The translations under genes and the position numbers were made by a program. Of a stretch of DNA of 64,000 nucleotides, positions 1-8,011 are shown piece by piece. Source of the stretch: Solimonas aquatica (GTDB lineage Bacteria > Pseudomonadota > Gammaproteobacteria > Nevskiales > Nevskiaceae); assembly GCF_900111015.1 (NCBI RefSeq), contig NZ_FOFS01000009.1, forward strand, positions 1 through 64,000, written 5' to 3'. Under the pieces are notes generated by a model that was not told where the DNA came from, made no database searches, and worked only from the letters and a program-made list of their open reading frames with translations. How positions within the stretch are numbered: position 1 is the first letter of the stretch; every line of letters starts with the position of its first letter.

Positions 1-58
1 GCAGCACGGTCGCCAGTCCCTTCGCCGTCTCGCCGGCGCTGCTGCGCGGCGGCTCACG

Positions 59-87
59 TTGAAAACCCGCCGCCGCGCCCCCACAAT
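59..87 (+). promoter_or_regulatory. Candidate sigma-70 promoter of the tmRNA gene
   Basis: TTGAAA (59-64) and CACAAT (82-87) are separated by 17 bp and lie 12 bp upstream of the mature tmRNA 5' end at 100. The spacing is ideal and both hexamers are close to consensus. No transcript data are available, so this is inference from sequence. Confidence 0.55.
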
Positions 88-99
88 GCTTGAACACAC

Positions 100-455
100 G
101 GGGCTGACCGGTTTCGACGCCGGAAACGGAATCCGAAGTGCATGCCGAGGCGCCATGCCCTCGTAAATCATGTGGCAAACAAGCTAGTTGCGAACGACGC
201 TAACTACGCCCTCGCCGCCTAAATCCGGCGAGCGGTTGACCTTCTGGTGCCGATACCGGTTGGATCGACCGTCGACTCTTATCGGATCGCAGCCCAGCCC
301 GCCCTTGGCCTAGACTGCTAAAACCCTAAGGGGATAAGCGTCGGCGATCCGTGCCCGTCCGGGAGCCGACGACGAAAACCAAAGACCGGGCTACGCATGT
401 AGAACTGAGGGCTACGATCTGGCGGACGCGGGTTCAATTCCCGCCAGCTCCACCA
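100..455 (+). ncRNA. ssrA: Transfer-messenger RNA (tmRNA, SsrA)
   Basis: tmRNA rescues stalled ribosomes and appends a degradation tag. The 5' end GGGGCTGACC with GGTTTCGACG-like sequence is the family hallmark. It pairs as a seven-base acceptor stem with CAGCTCC just before the encoded ACCA at 452-455. The T-arm GGTTCAATTCC is at 431-441. An internal reading frame at 190-222 encodes ANDANYALAA and a stop, preceded by TAGTT, which matches the TAGTC context of the E. coli resume codon. The length of about 356 nt is normal. A promoter lies just upstream and a hairpin terminator just downstream, so the gene looks monocistronic. Confidence 0.97.
190..222 (+). other. tmRNA proteolysis-tag reading frame
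   Basis: The codons from GCG at 190 to TAA at 220-222 give ANDANYALAA, close to the ANDENYALAA tag of E. coli. The five bases before the resume codon, TAGTT, support GCG 190 rather than the earlier in-frame GCA at 175, which would give a 15-residue tag. Confidence 0.85.
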
Positions 456-460
456 ACACC

Positions 461-488
461 AAAAGGCCAGCCATAGCGCTGGCCTTTT
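461..488 (+). terminator. Rho-independent terminator of ssrA
   Basis: AAAAGGCCAG (461-470) and CTGGCCTTTT (479-488) form a perfect 10-bp stem with an 8-nt loop, ending in a T run. It starts five bases after the tmRNA CCA end. Confidence 0.85.
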
Positions 489-556
489 GCATGAGTGTCT
501 CCCTAATATCCGCGGCGGCACTCCACATCCGCACATCGGAAGCACAACGCAAGCCC

Positions 557-1666
557 ATGTCCCGCCGCCTCCCCACCCTCCTCCTGCTCCTGTTCCTCGC
601 CCTGCTCGCCTGGCAGTTCTGGCCGCGCATCGAATCCTGGCTCACGCCCAGTGATGCCGCGCCGCGTCTGGTCACGGCGCGCGGTGATCTGGCGGAGGAT
701 GAGAAGAGCACCATCGCGCTGTTCGAGAACTCGCGCGGCTCGGTGGTGTTCATCAGCACCTCGCAGCTGGTGCGCGACGCCTGGACGCGCAATGTGTTTT
801 CCACGCCGCGCGGTTCGGGTTCGGGTTTCATCTGGGATGAGGCCGGGCATGTGGTCACCAACTTCCATGTCATCGAGGGCGCCTCGCAGGCCACGGTGAA
901 GCTCGCCGATGGCCGCGACTATCAGGCCTCGCTGGTCGGCGCCTCGCCGGCGCATGACATCGCGGTGCTGCGCATCGGTGTGGGCCTCAAGCGCCCGGCG
1001 CCGGTGCCGGTGGGCAGCAGCCATGATCTGAAGGTCGGGCAGAAGGTGTTTGCCATCGGCAATCCCTTCGGTCTGGACTGGACGCTCACCAGCGGCATCG
1101 TCTCGGCGCTGGACCGCTCGCTGCCCGGCGAGCAGGACAAGCCCACCATCGAGCATCTGATCCAGACCGATGCCGCGATCAATCCCGGCAACTCCGGCGG
1201 CCCGCTGCTGGATTCCGCAGGCCGGCTGATCGGCATCACCACCGCCATCTACAGCCCCTCCGGCGCCTCGGCCGGCATCGGCTTCGCGGTGCCGGTGGAT
1301 ACGGTGATGCGCGTGGTGCCGGAGCTGATCAAGAACGGCCGCTATCTGCGCCCCACCCTGGGCATACAGGCCGATGAGGAACTCAACCGGCGGCTGAGCG
1401 CGGCCACCGGCGTGCATGGCGTGTTCGTGCTGCGCGTGCAGGCTGACAGCGCGGCGGAAAAAGCCGGCCTCAAAGGCGTGCAGATGCATGAGGGCAGCAT
1501 CGAGCCCGGCGACATCATCACCGAGGTGGAAGGCAAGAGCGTGGACAATCTCTCGCGCCTGCTCACGCGCCTGGATGATTTCAAGGTGGGCGACAACGTG
1601 CGCCTCACGGTGCGCAACGGCGAGCGCACGCGCGAGGTCTCGGTGACCCTGCAGCCCGGCGGCTGA
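557..1666 (+). CDS. HtrA/DegS-type trypsin-like serine protease, inner-membrane anchored
   Basis: This is a 369-residue periplasmic protease of the HtrA family. Residues 1-25 form a signal-anchor helix. The catalytic triad is visible as H104 (NFHVIEG), D134 (AHDIAVL) and S213 (GNSGGPL). A single C-terminal PDZ domain spans about residues 260-365. One PDZ domain, an uncleaved-looking anchor and a length near 355 residues resemble DegS/AlgW more than DegP, so cleavage of an anti-sigma factor is possible but unproven. The ATG at 557 was chosen because the frame upstream to 491 runs into the ssrA terminator and adds residues before the anchor. It is convergent with the next gene with no gap: the stops abut at TGATCA. 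Confidence 0.88.
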   Translation: MSRRLPTLLLLLFLALLAWQFWPRIESWLTPSDAAPRLVTARGDLAEDEKSTIALFENSRGSVVFISTSQLVRDAWTRNVFSTPRGSGSGFIWDEAGHVVTNFHVIEGASQATVKLADGRDYQASLVGASPAHDIAVLRIGVGLKRPAPVPVGSSHDLKVGQKVFAIGNPFGLDWTLTSGIVSALDRSLPGEQDKPTIEHLIQTDAAINPGNSGGPLLDSAGRLIGITTAIYSPSGASAGIGFAVPVDTVMRVVPELIKNGRYLRPTLGIQADEELNRRLSAATGVHGVFVLRVQADSAAEKAGLKGVQMHEGSIEPGDIITEVEGKSVDNLSRLLTRLDDFKVGDNVRLTVRNGERTREVSVTLQPGG

Positions 1667-2071
1667 TCAGGCATCAGCGCGGCGCGGCGGCGCCACGCGC
1701 AGGCAGATGGCGCTGGCGATGCCGGTTTCCAGCAGACTCAAGGGCAGCGCATAGGGCAGCAGCGAGACCGGCAGCACGCCCAGATTGCCGATCACCAGCC
1801 ACATCAGCACGAAGCCGCCGAACCAGGCCAGCAGCGCCGTGCGCAGCCAGCTGTGCGCGCGCGTCAGCGCATAAATCCAGGCCGCGAACAGCAGCCCCCA
1901 GAGTCCCCAGATCGCGCCATTGTGCGGAGCCTCGGGAAACGCCAGGCCCAGACGCTGGTAATGCCGCAACCAGTGGTCCTTGAGCAACCACTCGTTGCGC
2001 AGAAACTCCGAAGCATTCACCCAGGCCGCAGCCAGCAGCACCGCCAGCAGCGCGCGTGTTTTCTCAGTCAT
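1667..2071 (-). CDS. Small integral membrane protein, unknown function
   Basis: I do not recognise this 134-residue protein. It has about four hydrophobic segments (near residues 5-20, 52-70, 77-97 and 104-125) and a short, basic, Pro-rich C-terminus. An AGGGTGAG ribosome-binding site precedes the ATG. It lies 28 bp downstream of another unknown gene on the same strand and is probably cotranscribed with it. Its stop abuts the stop of the HtrA-type gene on the other strand. No function can be inferred from the sequence; a membrane location is the only supported statement. Confidence 0.65.
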   Translation of the reverse strand: MTEKTRALLAVLLAAAWVNASEFLRNEWLLKDHWLRHYQRLGLAFPEAPHNGAIWGLWGLLFAAWIYALTRAHSWLRTALLAWFGGFVLMWLVIGNLGVLPVSLLPYALPLSLLETGIASAICLRVAPPRRADA

Positions 2072-2099
2072 GGTCTCACCCTTTTTGAATGTTGTGCGC

Positions 2100-2831
2100 T
2101 CAGCTCGCAGCGATGACGCTGGGCGCGAATTCCAGCAGCAGATCGTCGATCTCGATCCAGACCAGCGTCGGAAACGGCAGCGGCGCGGCCAGCGTGCCGC
2201 GACTGGGATACACCTTGCGCCGGGTATAGAAGCGCAGGCCGGCGACGCGCTCGCTGGCCAGGCACAGATTGGCGGCCCGGGCCCAGCTGCCGATCACTTG
2301 CGCGGTGTAATCGTGGCGCCGCAGGCCCAGCGCGGCATCCAGATGAAAGACCTGCTCGCGACTGTGCGTGGCGATGCTGCCGTCAAACTGCGCGTGCAGG
2401 CGCTGCCGGCCTTCGCTGCGCAGCTGCACGCCGGGCAGGGTCAGCAGATAGGGAAAGCTCAGGTAATTCCACAGCGCGTAGCCGGCGAAGTAGAGGATGT
2501 CGAGCCGGTCCCACCACAGCTGCCGCGCAAAAGCCTTGAAGCGCTCGCGCGGCGCCTCGCGCTGCGCCACGCAGCGATGCTGCTCGTCGTACAGCGCCAC
2601 GCGCTGCGGCGTCCATTCGCCGCACCAGCCCGGGCGATGGAAGTCGCCCAGCAGCACGCGCCGCGCCTGCGGCTGCAGCTCCACGCGCAGGTGCTTGAGC
2701 GCCTGCGGCTGCAGATGCATGGCAAAGGCCAGGCCGCCGGACGACAGCGAAGCCCGCACCGTGCGCAGCCGCGCCCAGCGTTCGCGCCCGCCATGCTCGG
2801 CCAGCAGCGCCTCCAGAAGTTCGATTGCCAC
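2100..2831 (-). CDS. Conserved-looking hypothetical protein
   Basis: This 243-residue protein has a GTG start preceded by AAGGGGG at a suitable distance. I recognise no family. It is rich in Arg, Leu and Trp, has no signal peptide, and has a hydrophobic aromatic stretch near residues 110-135 (WWDRLDILYFAGYALWNYL). Patterns of alternating short strands suggest a beta-rich fold, but that is a guess. It is probably the first gene of a two-gene operon with the membrane protein downstream, and it diverges from the sigma-factor gene across about 60 bp, so the pair may be functionally linked to that regulator. Confidence 0.6.
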   Translation of the reverse strand: MAIELLEALLAEHGGRERWARLRTVRASLSSGGLAFAMHLQPQALKHLRVELQPQARRVLLGDFHRPGWCGEWTPQRVALYDEQHRCVAQREAPRERFKAFARQLWWDRLDILYFAGYALWNYLSFPYLLTLPGVQLRSEGRQRLHAQFDGSIATHSREQVFHLDAALGLRRHDYTAQVIGSWARAANLCLASERVAGLRFYTRRKVYPSRGTLAAPLPFPTLVWIEIDDLLLEFAPSVIAAS

Positions 2832-2894
2832 CGGTAAGCCCCCTTCGTTAGATTGCCCCTCTTCCTGATCAAGACGTTTGAGGCGGCAAAACGG

Positions 2895-3620
2895 ATGGAC
2901 GATGCGCTGACGCCCGAGTTCCTGGACGCGCGGCCGGAGCTCACCGCCTATCTCTGCCGCCTGGTGCTGCGTCCGCAGCTGGCCGAGGAGCTGGTGCAGA
3001 GCACCTATCTGCGCTGTCTGGAAGCGCGGCAGCGCCTGCCGGAGTCCTCAGCAGGCCTGCGCGCCTGGCTGTTCAAGGTGGCCACCCATCTCGCCATCGA
3101 CGAACTGCGCCGCCATCGCCATCAGCGCGAAACCCTGCTCACCGATCTGCGCAGCCGCGCCGAAGCCGATGCCGCGTTCATGGCCGCGTCCGCCGCGCTG
3201 GTCAGCACGCCGGAGACGCGCGCCATCGCCCGCGAGCACGTGGTGGCCTGTCTGGCCTGCACGCTGCGCAATCTGCCCGAGCACAAGGCCGCGGCGCTGC
3301 TGCTGAGCCAGGTGCATGGCTTCAGCCTGGCGGAGACCGCCGGGCTGCTGGCGCTCACGCCCGTGCAGGTGAAGAACCATCTGCAGGAAGCGCGTGCCCA
3401 TATGGACGCGCGTTACGGTGCCAGCTGCGCCCTGCTCAGCCAGCAGGGGGTCTGCCATCAATGCGTGGAGCTGGACGGTTTCTTCGCCGCCGCGCAGGGC
3501 AATCCGCTGCAGGAAGACGCCGGGCTCGACGCGCGCCTGCGGCTCGCCACGCAGCTGCGCCGCAAGCCCTGGGGCCGCTGGCACACGCAGATGCTGAGCC
3601 TGCTCGACGAGCTGCAATGA
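2895..3620 (+). CDS. RNA polymerase sigma factor, ECF-like, with C-terminal cysteine-containing extension
   Basis: This 241-residue sigma-70-family protein has region 2 at about residues 15-80 (core helices with LRAWLFKVATHLAIDELRRHR) and region 4 at about 120-175 (LPEHKAAALLLSQVHGFSLAETAGLLALTPVQVKNHLQEAR, a helix-turn-helix). Most ECF factors end soon after region 4. Here about 60 further residues follow, carrying CALL, GVCHQC and a basic tail. The CxxC could bind metal or sense redox state, but this is speculation. The ATG at 2895 has GAGG 11 nt upstream; an earlier in-frame start at 2853 lacks support. No anti-sigma gene is adjacent. Confidence 0.8.
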   Translation: MDDALTPEFLDARPELTAYLCRLVLRPQLAEELVQSTYLRCLEARQRLPESSAGLRAWLFKVATHLAIDELRRHRHQRETLLTDLRSRAEADAAFMAASAALVSTPETRAIAREHVVACLACTLRNLPEHKAAALLLSQVHGFSLAETAGLLALTPVQVKNHLQEARAHMDARYGASCALLSQQGVCHQCVELDGFFAAAQGNPLQEDAGLDARLRLATQLRRKPWGRWHTQMLSLLDELQ

Positions 3621-3675
3621 AGCGGCGCAGCGGCGCGGGGCGTGTACCATAGCGCCCCTTTTGCGCCGCGCCGCC

Positions 3676-4581
3676 ATGAAGTCCCCCGCCTCACCGCATC
3701 GACAGCTGTACCTGCAGGGCCTGGCGCTGGCCGGCATCGGCGCGGTGCTGTTCTCGGGCAAGGCCGTCGTCGCCAAGCTGCTGTACCGCGAAGGCATCGA
3801 TGCCTACACCCTGATCGCGCTGCGCATGCTGCTGTCGCTGCCGGTGTTCGCGCTGATGGCGGCGCTGCACTGGCATCGCGCGCCCGCGCTGCAGCGCGCC
3901 GACCTCTGGCGCATTCCGCTGCTGGGCCTGCTTGGCTATTACCTGTCCAGCACCCTGGATTTTCTCGGCCTGGAACGCATCAGTGTCGGACTGGAACGCC
4001 TGATCCTGTTTCTCACGCCCAGCTTCGTGATTCTGCTTGGCGTGCTGCGCTATGGCCGGCGCGTGGAGGCGCGGCAGTGGCAGTCCCTGCTGATCGCCTA
4101 CGCCGGCATCGTGCTGGTGTTCTGGCACGACGCGCGCTTCGGCGGCCCGGACATCGTCTTCGGCGCCTCGCTGGTGCTGGCGGCCACGCTCAGCTACGCG
4201 GTGTATCTGCTGTTTTCCGCCGAGCTGCTGAGCCGCGTCGGCACCCTGCTGCTGACCAGCCTGGCGATGTGCGCGTCCAGCATCGCGGCGCTGCTGCAGT
4301 ACGCGGCGCTGCGGCCCTTCGCCAGCCTGTTCACGCAGAGCGCGGCGGTGTGGAAGCTGTCCCTGCTCAATGCCATGGCCTGCACCGTGCTGCCGGTGTT
4401 CTTCACCATGATGGCGGTGGCGCGCATCGGCCCCGACCGCGCCTCGCAGGCGAGCATGATCGGCCCGGTCTCGACCCTGGCCCTGGGCTGGTGGCTGCTC
4501 GGTGAAAGCGCGTCGTTGCTGCAGCTGGCCGGCGCGGCGCTGGTGATGGCCGGCATGTACCGGCTGACACGCCGCCGCTGA
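3676..4581 (+). CDS. DMT-superfamily transporter with two EamA domains
   Basis: This 301-residue protein contains about ten hydrophobic helices arranged as two EamA repeats (roughly residues 12-145 and 155-295), typical of inner-membrane drug/metabolite exporters. The second repeat ends with the usual short basic C-terminus (LTRRR). Substrates of this family cannot be predicted from sequence. It is 55 bp downstream of the sigma-factor gene on the same strand and convergent with hemN, eight bp from its stop. The ATG at 3676 directly precedes the first helix after a short polar leader; a TTG five codons upstream is the alternative start. Confidence 0.85.
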   Translation: MKSPASPHRQLYLQGLALAGIGAVLFSGKAVVAKLLYREGIDAYTLIALRMLLSLPVFALMAALHWHRAPALQRADLWRIPLLGLLGYYLSSTLDFLGLERISVGLERLILFLTPSFVILLGVLRYGRRVEARQWQSLLIAYAGIVLVFWHDARFGGPDIVFGASLVLAATLSYAVYLLFSAELLSRVGTLLLTSLAMCASSIAALLQYAALRPFASLFTQSAAVWKLSLLNAMACTVLPVFFTMMAVARIGPDRASQASMIGPVSTLALGWWLLGESASLLQLAGAALVMAGMYRLTRRR

Positions 4582-4589
4582 GCGCCGCT

Positions 4590-5984
4590 TCAGATCGCGG
4601 CGGAATGCCGGCCGCTGCCGGGCACTGAATAACGGTCGAAGACGCGGGCGATGTTGCGCACCAGCGGCCGGCCGCGCGGCGTGACTTGCAGGCCCTGGGC
4701 ATCGAGCTGAATCAGACCATCCTCGCGCAGCGCCTGCAGCGCCGGCTCGCAGTCGGCGAAGTAGCGCGAGAAATCCACGCCGTGCGCGCTGCCCACGGCC
4801 TCATAGCGCAGACGACCCTGGCACATGATGTTTTCGATCACCTCGCGGCGCAGCTGATCGTCCGCGCTCAGGTGCAGGCCGCGATCCACGGCCAGATGTC
4901 CGGCGTCGATGCGCGCCTCGTAGTCCTTCAGGGTCTTGGCGTTCTGCGCGTAGACATCGCCGATGCGGCTGATGGCGCTCATGCCCATGCCGATCAGATC
5001 GCGGCCGGCATGCGTGGAGTAACCCTGGAAGTTGCGCTGCAGGGTGCCGGCGCGCGCGGCGCGCGCCAGATCATCATCCGGCTGCGCAAAATGATCCATG
5101 CCGATGTACTGGTAGCCCGCCGCGCACAGCGTGTCCACCGACTGGCGCAGCAGCTCCAGACGCTGTGCCGGACTGGGCAGATCGGCCAGTGCAATCTGTT
5201 TCTGCGCCGCGAACTGCTTGGGCATGTGCGCATAGGCGTAGATGGCCACGCGATCCGGCGCCAGCGCGATCACCTGCTGCAGGGTGCGCGCGAAGCTTTC
5301 CTGATTCTGCCGCGGCAGACCGTAGATCAGATCCACCGCCACCGAGGCAAAGCCGGCGCGACGCGCGCCGTCCATGGCCTGGCGCGTGACCTCGGCCGGC
5401 TGATGGCGGTTGATCGCCTCCTGCACCGTGGGCTCGAAATCCTGCACCCCGAAGCTCACGCGATTCAGGCCGATGTCGGCCAGCGCCTGCAGACGCGCGG
5501 TGTTCACCGTGCGCGGATCGATCTCGATGGAGTATTCACGCGCGGCCTCGCGGTTCAGGCCGAAATGACGGTCCAGGGCCTGCATCAGCGCCGCGAGCTG
5601 TTCGTCGGTGAAGCTGGTGGGCGTACCGCCGCCGAAATGCAGCTGCTGGCAGGAGGCGCCATCGGCATGCCGCGCGCCCCACAGCGCGCCCCATTGCGCG
5701 ATCTCGCGCAGCAGATGCTCGGCATACTGCGCGATGCGCTCGCTCTGGCGGCTGATCACCCGCGTGCAGGCGCAGTAGAAGCAGGGCTCGGCGCAGAACG
5801 GCACATGCAGATACAGCGAGGGTGCGGTCTGCGGCTGCAGGCGCTGCACGGCAGCGCGCAGATCGGCTTCGCCGAAGCCTTCGAACTGCAGCGCGGTGGG
5901 ATAAGAGGTATAGCGCGGCACCGAGCCGCCGTAACGCTGAATCAGCTCGGTATCGAAAATGATGTCTTTCGTCATCATGGTCAT
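4590..5984 (-). CDS. hemN: Oxygen-independent coproporphyrinogen III oxidase (HemN)
   Basis: This is a radical-SAM enzyme that converts coproporphyrinogen III to protoporphyrinogen IX without oxygen, in the cytoplasm. At 464 residues it is the expected length. The cluster motif CxxxCxxC is at C64, C68 and C71, with the extra HemN cysteine at C73. The glycine-rich GGGTPT motif follows at about residue 118. The C-terminal HemN domain includes QGYSTHAG and the GMGMSAIS segment. The ATG at 5984 has GGGGA five bases upstream; ATGs two and three codons later are alternatives. It diverges from ompW over about 185 bp containing two FNR/Anr-like sites, consistent with oxygen-limited induction. Confidence 0.97.
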   Translation of the reverse strand: MTMMTKDIIFDTELIQRYGGSVPRYTSYPTALQFEGFGEADLRAAVQRLQPQTAPSLYLHVPFCAEPCFYCACTRVISRQSERIAQYAEHLLREIAQWGALWGARHADGASCQQLHFGGGTPTSFTDEQLAALMQALDRHFGLNREAAREYSIEIDPRTVNTARLQALADIGLNRVSFGVQDFEPTVQEAINRHQPAEVTRQAMDGARRAGFASVAVDLIYGLPRQNQESFARTLQQVIALAPDRVAIYAYAHMPKQFAAQKQIALADLPSPAQRLELLRQSVDTLCAAGYQYIGMDHFAQPDDDLARAARAGTLQRNFQGYSTHAGRDLIGMGMSAISRIGDVYAQNAKTLKDYEARIDAGHLAVDRGLHLSADDQLRREVIENIMCQGRLRYEAVGSAHGVDFSRYFADCEPALQALREDGLIQLDAQGLQVTPRGRPLVRNIARVFDRYSVPGSGRHSAAI

Positions 5985-6040
5985 GGCAATCCCCGAAAAA
6001 ACTTATGCCACGCAGTGTGGCAGGCCCGGCAGGCGCGGCC

Positions 6041-6054
6041 TTGATCGGGGTCAT
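6041..6054 (-). promoter_or_regulatory. Degenerate FNR/Anr-like site upstream of hemN
   Basis: TTGAT-CGGG-GTCAT has one perfect half-site and a second matching three of five positions of ATCAA. It is 57 bp from the hemN start codon. It could serve hemN, but spacing to a clear -10 element could not be fixed. Confidence 0.4.
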
Positions 6055-6091
6055 GAGCGGTGGCGGCCACGGGAAATCCGCACTGGCGCCA

Positions 6092-6105
6092 TTGATACGG
6101 ATCAA
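6092..6105 (+). promoter_or_regulatory. Perfect FNR/Anr box between hemN and ompW
   Basis: TTGAT-ACGG-ATCAA matches the FNR/Anr consensus (TTGAT-N4-ATCAA) at all ten positions. Its centre is about 71 bp before the ompW ATG, so a class II start (site centred at -41.5) would fall near 6140. FNR/Anr control of both ompW and hemN is established in other gammaproteobacteria. Confidence 0.8.
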
Positions 6106-6169
6106 GGCGCCTGCCGCAGGCAAAAACAAGACTGCGATCCGTGGCATGTGCCATACCGGAGTGAGCGTC

Positions 6170-6790
6170 ATGAAAAAAATTGTTGCGACGATGATGGCTG
6201 TTGGGGCGGTTGGCCTGATTCCCTTCTCCTCTGCTTCCGCCTACCAGGCCGGTGACATCATCGCCCGCGGCGGCACGCACTACGTCAACCCCTCCGACGG
6301 CACCGACGTCGCAGGCGTGGGCAAGGTGGCTGCGGACGGCGCCTGGGGCGTCACCGGCAGCTTCGAGTACTTCATCACCCCGAACATTGCCGCCGATCTG
6401 CTGGTGGCCGTGCCCTTCAAGCACGACATCACGCTCAACGGCGCCAAGGTCGGCAGCGTCAACGATCTGCCGCCGGTCGCGTCCGTGGTCTGGTATCCGA
6501 CGGTTGCCCCCACCATCCATCCGTACCTGGGCGTGGGCGTGAACTACACGCTGTTCTGGAACGAGAAGACCACGGGTGCCCTGGCTGGCACGCATCTGTC
6601 GCTGGACAACTCCTTCGGCCTGGCCGGTCTGGTGGGCGTGGCGGTGGATCTGAACAAGTCCTGGAGCGTGGTGGTCGACGCCCGCTACATCGACCTGGAC
6701 ACCAAGGCCAAGGTGCGTGAGGTTGGCAACCTGGGTTCCATCAGCGTCGATCCCTTCGCCTACGGTCTGAGCATCGGCTACAAGTTCTAA
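6170..6790 (+). CDS. ompW: OmpW-family outer-membrane protein
   Basis: This 206-residue protein is an eight-stranded outer-membrane barrel that is thought to form a small hydrophobic channel. Residues 1-24 are a classic signal peptide ending SASA. The mature start YQAGDIIARGGTHYV and the ending YGLSIGYKF, with a terminal aromatic residue, are typical of OmpW. The ATG at 6170 is preceded by GGAGTGAG; an open frame back to 6005 adds no signal-like sequence. A perfect FNR/Anr box lies upstream and a strong hairpin terminator follows. Function is assigned from the family. Confidence 0.93.
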   Translation: MKKIVATMMAVGAVGLIPFSSASAYQAGDIIARGGTHYVNPSDGTDVAGVGKVAADGAWGVTGSFEYFITPNIAADLLVAVPFKHDITLNGAKVGSVNDLPPVASVVWYPTVAPTIHPYLGVGVNYTLFWNEKTTGALAGTHLSLDNSFGLAGLVGVAVDLNKSWSVVVDARYIDLDTKAKVREVGNLGSISVDPFAYGLSIGYKF

Positions 6791-6810
6791 GCTGCGGCTC
6801 GCGTGACGAC

Positions 6811-6845
6811 ACCCGGCCCCACCGCAAGGTGGGTGCCGGGTTTTT
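6811..6845 (+). terminator. Rho-independent terminator after ompW
   Basis: An outer stem ACCCGGC/GCCGGGT and an inner stem CCCACC/GGTGGG with a GCAA loop are followed by TTTTT. It separates ompW from the convergent AraC-type gene. Confidence 0.88.
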
Positions 6846-6858
6846 CATGGGCGCACAC

Positions 6859-7914
6859 TCAGCGTCGCTTCGGCACGCGGCGGTAGTCGCCGGGACTGAC
6901 GCCGGTCCACTGCTTGAAGGCACGGTGGAAGGCGCTGGTTTCGGCGAAGCCCAGGGCGGCGGCGATGTCCGCCACCGAATCCTCGCCCTCCGCCAGCAGA
7001 TGGATGGCCATGTCGCGGCGCAGCTCGTCCTTGATGCGCTGGAAGCTCTCGCCCTCGGCCTCCAGCTTGCGGTGCAGGGTTGAAGACGCCAGTTTCAGCT
7101 CCCCGGCCAGCTGTTCGAAGTTGGGCCAGGACTCCGGCGCGGTATTGCGCAATCGGCGGCGGATGCGCAGCGCCCAGCTGCGCTCGTCCTTGTACTTGAG
7201 AATGATGTTGTAGGGCGCGCGGCGCAGGAATTCCCGCGCGGTCTTCTCGTTCTGCTTGACGGGCACGTCCAGATAGGCCGCGTCGATGCAGATGGCGGTC
7301 TGCGCCTGGGCAAAGCGCAGATCGGTGGAATACATGGCCAGGTACTCGCGCCACCACTGCGGGCGGGTGTAGCCGAACTGGGCCTCGCGGATCATCAGGC
7401 GCCGCCCCACCAGCCAGCACAGCACGCCGTGCAGCAGGATCAGCAGCGTCTCGTGCGCAAACACCTGATCCGGCAGCGCGCGATGGGTGGGATGGGTGAT
7501 GGCGATGCGCACGGTGTCGCCCTGCTGCTCCAGCTCCAGCTGGGTGTCGTCCAGCAGCAGATTGAAGAAGCCGATGGCCCGTCCCAGGGCCTCGCGCAGG
7601 GTGCCGGCGTGCACGCAGAGCCGGCACAGGGTGGCAAAGCTGCCCACCTTCATGCGCCGCGAGTCCAGGCCGAAGAACTCATCGTCCAGGGCCGAGGCCA
7701 CCGCCAGCCACAGGGCGCTGTACTGGGCGGCCTGCACCCGGGAGTGCTCGGAGCCCAGAAGATGCGGCTGGATACCCACCGCCCGCAGGATCGGCAGCTC
7801 GTCCACCCCCCGCCGGCGCAGGGCGGCCACCGCCTTGATCACGAAGGCGACGGCGACACTTCCTTTTTCGGCGGCGGCGGCCATGGCGACGGGGCTGGCT
7901 GGGGCGGATGGCAA
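6859..7914 (-). CDS. AraC-family transcriptional regulator
   Basis: This 351-residue protein has an N-terminal ligand-binding region (about residues 25-220) of the type found in OruR/ArgR-like AraC proteins, and a C-terminal double helix-turn-helix (about 245-345). The latter ends with the family signature [15 protein letters not shown] followed by [10 protein letters not shown]. The start is at the first ATG; an ATG ten codons later is possible. It is transcribed away from icmF across a 97-bp gap, a classic arrangement for a local activator. Control of the icmF-thiolase-dehydrogenase genes by an acyl-CoA or related ligand is a reasonable inference but is not shown. Confidence 0.9.
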   Translation of the reverse strand: MPSAPASPVAMAAAAEKGSVAVAFVIKAVAALRRRGVDELPILRAVGIQPHLLGSEHSRVQAAQYSALWLAVASALDDEFFGLDSRRMKVGSFATLCRLCVHAGTLREALGRAIGFFNLLLDDTQLELEQQGDTVRIAITHPTHRALPDQVFAHETLLILLHGVLCWLVGRRLMIREAQFGYTRPQWWREYLAMYSTDLRFAQAQTAICIDAAYLDVPVKQNEKTAREFLRRAPYNIILKYKDERSWALRIRRRLRNTAPESWPNFEQLAGELKLASSTLHRKLEAEGESFQRIKDELRRDMAIHLLAEGEDSVADIAAALGFAETSAFHRAFKQWTGVSPGDYRRVPKRR

Positions 7915-8011
7915 ATTCTCTCACCGCCGGCGGCATTTTTGGGCATCGCCCGTCCCCCTGGGGCTGCCTACAGTGCGCGCATTCGATACTCCGTGTCAGG
8001 GAACGTGCGTC

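Noticed and set aside
1..62. Possible 3' end of an upstream gene (frame ending TGA at 60-62)
   Set aside because: Only 20 codons are visible, with no family features, and the TGA overlaps the tmRNA -35 element. It cannot be supported from this window.
175..189. GCA at 175 as tmRNA resume codon, giving a 15-residue tag
   Set aside because: The conserved TAG-T-pyrimidine context directly precedes GCG at 190, and the resulting 10-residue tag matches the family.
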